Translations under genes and position numbers: made by a program
Notes under the pieces: model-generated
What the model was told of the DNA's origin: nothing
Database searches by the model: none
What the model saw: the letters and a program-made list of their open reading frames with translations, nothing else
Source: Basidiobolus heterosporus B8920
Taxonomy: Eukaryota > Basidiobolomycota > Basidiobolomycetes > Basidiobolales > Basidiobolaceae
DNA length: 10,109 nucleotides
Reading direction: 5' to 3'
Assembly (NCBI GenBank): GCA_000697455.1
Contig: JNET01030298.1
Location: 1 to 10,109 of the forward strand
Shown: positions 6,355 through 10,109 of the stretch, piece after piece
Layout: the number at the start of each line of letters is the position of its first letter
Position numbering within the stretch: the first letter of the stretch is position 1

Positions 6355-8499
6355 ATGGAGGCTGTTGAAATTCAAGCAACTCCAACTCCTGCACCTAACA
6401 TGAAGCCTGTTATAAAAAGAAAAGTCTCACAAAGCTCTCTCGCTGATCCACCGAATCCTCGAAATGTTCGCGCTAAAAGTGAGTCACTCGCAAATACCAC
6501 TAGAAGTAGAGCCACTGTAGCTACAAGACCCAGCACTAGGGCTACTTCTACTACCGCTGCCGCATCACGCAGGGCTGGTGGTGCCGCTGTAACTAAGCCT
6601 ACTTCTTCAAATGTTGTTGAAAGGTTGACCAGAGCCAGAACCACAAATGCCTCCTCGACAAATGCAGGCGTGACTCGTCGGGTAATTCCAACTAGAGCTG
6701 CCACCAAGCCTCCAGTAGCTGCTACTCGCACCACCAGAAGTGTTTCCGCCCCACCCGAAGCAGAGGAACCAGAAAACAATAAGACGAAGCCAAAAGGAGG
6801 AAGAAGACCAGCTTGGGATACTAAAGGTCGTTTGGAAGATATGGAGGAGCTTACAGGTTTTCTGAAACAACAAATCCAGCAATCCACTGATTCCATGTCC
6901 ACTATGCACAGCAAACTATCTGATAGTGAATCGAAGATCAAAGAATTGGAAGACTTTCGTCGCGGCTTAGAGACCAGAGTTGAAGTTAAAGAAAAGGAGA
7001 ATACAGAGATAAATCAAAAAGCATCTGATTTAGAGCATAAACTATCAATGCTAGAACAAAAGAATCAAGATGACTTGAAATTACTCAAACTGAAGCATGA
7101 AAATGAACTTGAGGAAATTTCTCGCCAAAAAGAAAGGATCGTACGCGAGAAAGAAGAGCTTACCAACGATCTGATAAAAACGAAAGAGTTGCTCAGACAA
7201 CAAGAAGATGCTAACTTGCAACTCCGAAATACAATCTCTTCACAGTCAGCCAACTATCTCCAGTTGGAGAGTGATCATCGTGCAGTCAAGAACAACCTTG
7301 AAACGACAGAAAGCACACTAAAACAGAGGGAGTCACGCATTGCAGAGCTCGAGGCACTTCTAACTACTGCCAACGAGACTGTGGTAGCCATCGAAGGTAA
7401 ACTCCGGGACGAAGAGACACAGAGGCGTAAACTCCATAACACAATCCAGGAGCTTAAAGGAAATATCCGAGTATTTTGTAGAGTTCGGCCGTTGCTCGGA
7501 GCCGAGTTGTCTGATAGTATATCACATATTTACTTCCCCGATGATCAAAAATCAATTGAGCTGAATCAGACACAAACCTCAGCTGATGGCTCCAAGACTA
7601 CCTCGAAAACGATCCCATTCCAGTTTGATAAAGTTTTCCAACCGTCGGTTTCCCAGCCTGAGGTATTTGGGGAGATTTCCCAACTGGTTCAATCTGCATT
7701 AGACGGATACCCAGTATGTATCTTTGCATACGGACAAACTGGCAGTGGCAAGACATTTACCATGGAAGGCCCTGACCACCCTAACAAAGAGAACATGGGT
7801 ATGATTCCTCGTGCGGTCATGCAAATATACGAAACTGCCACTGCGCTCGAAGCTAAAGGATGGAAATACACCATGGAAGGTCAGTTCGTTGAGATCTATA
7901 ACGAAGCCATTCATGATCTGCTGGGAGACGGGAAGGTCGGGAAGAAGCACGAAATCCGCCATTTGTCCAATGGCAAAACAATACTTACGGACGTAACCAC
8001 TCTAATGTTGGACACACCCGACAAGGTATCAGAATTGATGAAAAAGGCTGGCCAGAACCGAGCAGTTGCTGCCACGCAATGTAATGACCGCTCTTCACGT
8101 AGTCACTCGGTTTTCACCCTTCGTTTGACAGGTCGCAACGCACTTACTGGTGAGGTGTCCGAGGGAATTCTGAATTTAATTGATCTTGCCGGTTCTGAGA
8201 GACTCTCTTCCTCGAAAGCCACTGGAGACAGACTCAAAGAAACGCAGGCTATCAACAAGAGTTTAAGCTCCTTGGGTGATGTTATCTATGCTTTGGCCAA
8301 CAAAGAAAGTCACATCCCCTACAGAAACTCCAAGCTTACGTATCTACTACAGAACTCCTTGGGTGGAAATTCGAAGACTCTCATGTTTGTCAACATCAGC
8401 CCATTGCCATCCAACTTTGGAGAAACGCTATGTTCCTTGCGGTTTGCCACCAAGGTGAATAACTGTCAGATCGGAACTGCCAGAAAAGTGGTCAAATGA
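6355..8499 (+). CDS. Kinesin-14 (C-terminal motor, Kar3/KlpA/Ncd group)
   Basis: A complete, intronless 714-residue minus-end-directed type of kinesin. Kinesin-14s slide and focus spindle microtubules and act in nuclear fusion in yeast. The N-terminal tail (1-150) is basic and rich in Ala, Thr and Arg, with a KRK cluster at 21-23; in this class the tail carries a second, ATP-independent microtubule site. A coiled coil follows (about 158-365). The motor is C-terminal, starting with the class-typical neck [14 protein letters not shown] (366-379). It contains the P-loop GQTGSGKT (460-467), switch [10 protein letters not shown] (577-585), switch II DLAGSER (610-616), NKSLSSLG (634-641) and [16 protein letters not shown] (656-671). 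It ends 15 residues after FATKV, as C-terminal motors do. The length is near yeast Kar3 (729). Catalytic motifs are intact. Whether it is the sole kinesin-14 of the organism cannot be told. It converges on RFC2 with a 109-bp gap. Confidence 0.96.
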   Translation: MEAVEIQATPTPAPNMKPVIKRKVSQSSLADPPNPRNVRAKSESLANTTRSRATVATRPSTRATSTTAAASRRAGGAAVTKPTSSNVVERLTRARTTNASSTNAGVTRRVIPTRAATKPPVAATRTTRSVSAPPEAEEPENNKTKPKGGRRPAWDTKGRLEDMEELTGFLKQQIQQSTDSMSTMHSKLSDSESKIKELEDFRRGLETRVEVKEKENTEINQKASDLEHKLSMLEQKNQDDLKLLKLKHENELEEISRQKERIVREKEELTNDLIKTKELLRQQEDANLQLRNTISSQSANYLQLESDHRAVKNNLETTESTLKQRESRIAELEALLTTANETVVAIEGKLRDEETQRRKLHNTIQELKGNIRVFCRVRPLLGAELSDSISHIYFPDDQKSIELNQTQTSADGSKTTSKTIPFQFDKVFQPSVSQPEVFGEISQLVQSALDGYPVCIFAYGQTGSGKTFTMEGPDHPNKENMGMIPRAVMQIYETATALEAKGWKYTMEGQFVEIYNEAIHDLLGDGKVGKKHEIRHLSNGKTILTDVTTLMLDTPDKVSELMKKAGQNRAVAATQCNDRSSRSHSVFTLRLTGRNALTGEVSEGILNLIDLAGSERLSSSKATGDRLKETQAINKSLSSLGDVIYALANKESHIPYRNSKLTYLLQNSLGGNSKTLMFVNISPLPSNFGETLCSLRFATKVNNCQIGTARKVVK

Positions 8500-8558
8500 T
8501 TTTCGTGCTTCGTTCCTACTTGTAAAAATATTAAAGAAATAGATTTTCTTCCAATGGA

Positions 8559-8564
8559 TTTATT
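8559..8564 (-). terminator. Poly(A) signal AATAAA of RFC2
   Basis: AATAAA on the minus strand, about 45 nt beyond the RFC2 stop codon. Confidence 0.45.
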
Positions 8565-8581
8565 TTGTTTCAATTTCAATG

Positions 8582-8587
8582 AATAAA
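8582..8587 (+). terminator. Poly(A) signal AATAAA of kinesin-14
   Basis: AATAAA on the plus strand, 83-88 nt after the kinesin stop. It lies closer to RFC2 than the RFC2 signal itself, so the two 3' ends should overlap. Confidence 0.45.
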
Positions 8588-8608
8588 TACTCTAAATTTC
8601 TACAAAGC

Positions 8609-9965
8609 TTAGTTGGCTGAAATAGAACCAACATGCATCACTAGATCCAGCACTTGCAAGTGCTCGTCGCTACCATCTACTAGGCATTTGTCCACATCGC
8701 TTAGAACTTGGGCCATCTTGGCTTTCTGTATGGAGGTGAAGCGTAGGTCCTCGATGATGGCCTCGTGGAGTTGGGTAAGAATTTGGGTTCCAGAGTATCC
8801 GCTCCAAATGACCTCCTTGACGGCTTGGCTAATCTCGTCATAAGAGTTGCTGCGTATGCTCGACATTAGCGACTGAATCACTTGATCGGGAATGACCTAC
8901 AGCAGAACGCTAGATTAGCATCAAGAAAGGAATAGGAAGGTTCTTCAAGACTTAGTTACTCCGGCGATTTCCAGGAAATGTTCATCGGTGATTTCGATGT
9001 TTTTATGCAAACGATGGGCACTTTGTAAGTACATGATAGCTCTTCTCAAATCTCCATTCGCTACCTTGACTAGTGTATCAACTGCCTAAATAAACTGTAA
9101 ATATATAAAGCGTGCTCAAAGTATGTCGTCGCAGCTACCAACCTCCTTAGAACAACGAATGCCTTCCTGCTCACAGATGTAGTTGATTCTCTCCATACTA
9201 GACTCAATAGCTAATGGCTTGAACCGGAACTTGGCACATCTAGACGCCAATGGCTCAATGATGCGACTGACGTAATTACATATCAAACAGAATCGGGTGA
9301 TTTTAGAATATGTTTCCATGGTTCTTCTGAGCGCTGCTTGGGCATCGGTGGTCATAGAATCCGCCTCATCCAATATAATTAATTTGTAGGGAGGACAGGG
9401 ATAGCCAGGGACGCTTTGTGTGACCGCTGTTCTCGCGAAGTTCTTGACTTTCTCTCTAACAATCCCAATGCCTCGTTCATCTGAAGCATTCAGTTCTAAA
9501 ACTCGGGATTTCACTAACTCAGGTCTACGGAAGTTTTCAGTAAACCAACGTCAAGAATGGCTTCGAAGAGACCTGAAGGCACTTACCCGTAAAGCTCTCT
9601 TGCCAAAGCCAAAATGGTGGAGGTTTTGCCAGTACCTGGTGGACCATAGAAAAGTAAATGGGGTAACTAAAGGTAAACATCCCTGCTATTAGTTGTAATT
9701 TTCCAAAAAGTCAATCTACGTCCAGCACTAACATTATGGGATTCCAAAGTACGTTTCAACACAGCGACTGTTTCCTCTTGAGACGATACATCGTCCATTT
9801 TCTTTGGACGACTTAAAGTTTGTATTGGTTAGTGAACATTCCAGAGTTGGTTTAGAAACGCTCCTCCAGTTGGAAAGGATCTTACTATTTTTCCACCCAT
9901 GGCTTCGACTCTGTGTCCTTATTCGTTTGCTTTGTAGCGACTGTGGTCTTCTGGAAGAAACTCAT
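8609..9965 (-). CDS. RFC2: Replication factor C subunit, yeast Rfc2 / human RFC4 type (six exons)
   Basis: This encodes a small subunit of the RFC clamp loader, which opens PCNA and loads it at primer ends in replication and repair. I join six minus-strand exons: 9965-9886, 9811-9733, 9666-9587, 9524-9143, 9085-8960 and 8896-8609 (1035 nt, 344 residues plus stop). The joined frame is open throughout and every junction restores family sequence. Visible motifs are PWVEKYRPK (22-30), Walker A GPPGTGKT (61-68), NASDERG (92-98), Walker B LIILDEAD (128-135) and the SRC arginine-finger motif (174-176). The C-terminal collar runs to [15 protein letters not shown]. The match to Rfc2/RFC4 rather than other RFC subunits rests on [28 protein letters not shown] and the VDKCL.DG.DEHLQ end. 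Length fits (yeast 353, human 363). The start at 9965 gives MSFFQKTT; its Kozak context is weak (T at -3). Confidence 0.95.
8897..8959 (-). other. RFC2 intron 5
   Basis: 63 nt, donor GTAACT, CTAAT branch-like site, acceptor TGTAG. It joins EIAG to [10 protein letters not shown] between codons, matching the IAGVIP of human RFC4. Confidence 0.85.
9086..9142 (-). other. RFC2 intron 4
   Basis: 57 nt, the shortest, with an atypical donor GTTGGT, acceptor TTTAG and no clear branch consensus. It joins CSKE to [17 protein letters not shown] between codons. Read-through would give a short out-of-family tail and a stop after eight codons. Confidence 0.8.
9525..9586 (-). other. RFC2 intron 3
   Basis: 62 nt, donor GTAAGT, acceptor CGTAG, with ACTGA as a weak branch candidate. 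It splits the Gly codon of ELYGPEL after its second base (GG|A). Confidence 0.85.
9667..9732 (-). other. RFC2 intron 2
   Basis: 66 nt, donor GTTAGT, CTAAT branch-like site, acceptor TTTAG. It lies between codons, joining ESHN to LPHLLFYG just before the Walker A motif. Confidence 0.85.
9812..9885 (-). other. RFC2 intron 1
   Basis: 74 nt, donor GTAAGA, a canonical CTAAC branch-like site, acceptor AAG. It splits the Tyr codon of EKYRPK after its second base (TA|T). Confidence 0.85.
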
Positions 9966-9990
9966 TGATACTGTGTCGATAAGAAGATTC

Positions 9991-9996
9991 ACGCGT
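9991..9996. promoter_or_regulatory. ACGCGT (MluI cell-cycle box) upstream of RFC2
   Basis: The palindrome ACGCGT starts 26 nt upstream of the RFC2 ATG. In yeasts this is the binding site of MBF, which activates DNA-replication genes at G1/S, and RFC genes are among such targets. One copy this near a start could also be transcribed into the leader. Confidence 0.5.
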
Positions 9997-10067
9997 AGAC
10001 TAAGCCAGATAATAAGTATATTGATTCCTCCACCCAGAAGCCCAGAAAGATACAAAACAAATCAGTA

Positions 10068-10089
10068 AACACGTATCCAACACGTATCC
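10068..10089. repeat. Two tandem 11-bp copies, AACACGTATCC
   Basis: Two exact head-to-tail copies at 10068-10078 and 10079-10089, each with an ACGT core, about 100 nt upstream of the RFC2 start. A plus-strand ATG follows directly at 10090 with only 20 bases visible, so a divergent gene there cannot be supported or excluded. Confidence 0.5.
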
Positions 10090-10109
10090 ATGAAATTTAC
10101 ATCAACCAA

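Noticed and set aside
9420-9692. 90-codon plus-strand frame opposite RFC2
   Set aside because: It covers RFC2 exons 3 and 4 and introns on the other strand and has no family content.

Overview
This looks like a stretch of a fungal nuclear genome. Five genes have recognisable fungal or eukaryotic products. They are compact, with spacers of about 0.1 to 0.7 kb. The few introns are short (57-121 nt), with GT...AG ends and mostly CTAAC/CTAAT-like branch sites. I cannot fix the phylum: the uL2, Arb1 and kinesin-14 sequences fit an early-diverging (for example Mucoromycota-like) or other non-Saccharomycotina fungus, but that is an impression, not a placement.

Layout, left to right. (1) 1-341, minus: the 5' end of an unrecognised gene that runs off the left edge. 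(2) 951-2714, minus: an intronless ARB1/ABCF2-type ABC-F ATPase of ribosome biogenesis. (3) 3369-4136, minus: ribosomal protein uL2 (RPL8, yeast RPL2), with an intron predicted in its 5' leader (4149-4269). (4) 4836-5783, plus: an intronless JmjC/cupin-8 Fe(II)/2-oxoglutarate oxygenase, divergent from RPL8 across about 700 bp. (5) 6355-8499, plus: an intronless C-terminal-motor kinesin (kinesin-14; Kar3/KlpA/Ncd group). (6) 8609-9965, minus: a six-exon clamp-loader subunit, yeast RFC2 (human RFC4), convergent with the kinesin. Its six exons join to a complete 344-residue protein, and an ACGCGT cell-cycle box lies 26 nt upstream of its start.

The genes do not form an operon or cluster. Two themes do occur side by side: ribosome and translation (ARB1, RPL8, possibly the JmjC oxygenase) and cell division (kinesin-14, RFC2). 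I see no mobile element, virus-like element, CRISPR array, tRNA or rRNA. I found no clear undescribed system. The observations most worth a second look are the JmjC oxygenase paired head-to-head with RPL8, whose hydroxylatable His216 is conserved, and the unrecognised partial gene at the left edge.
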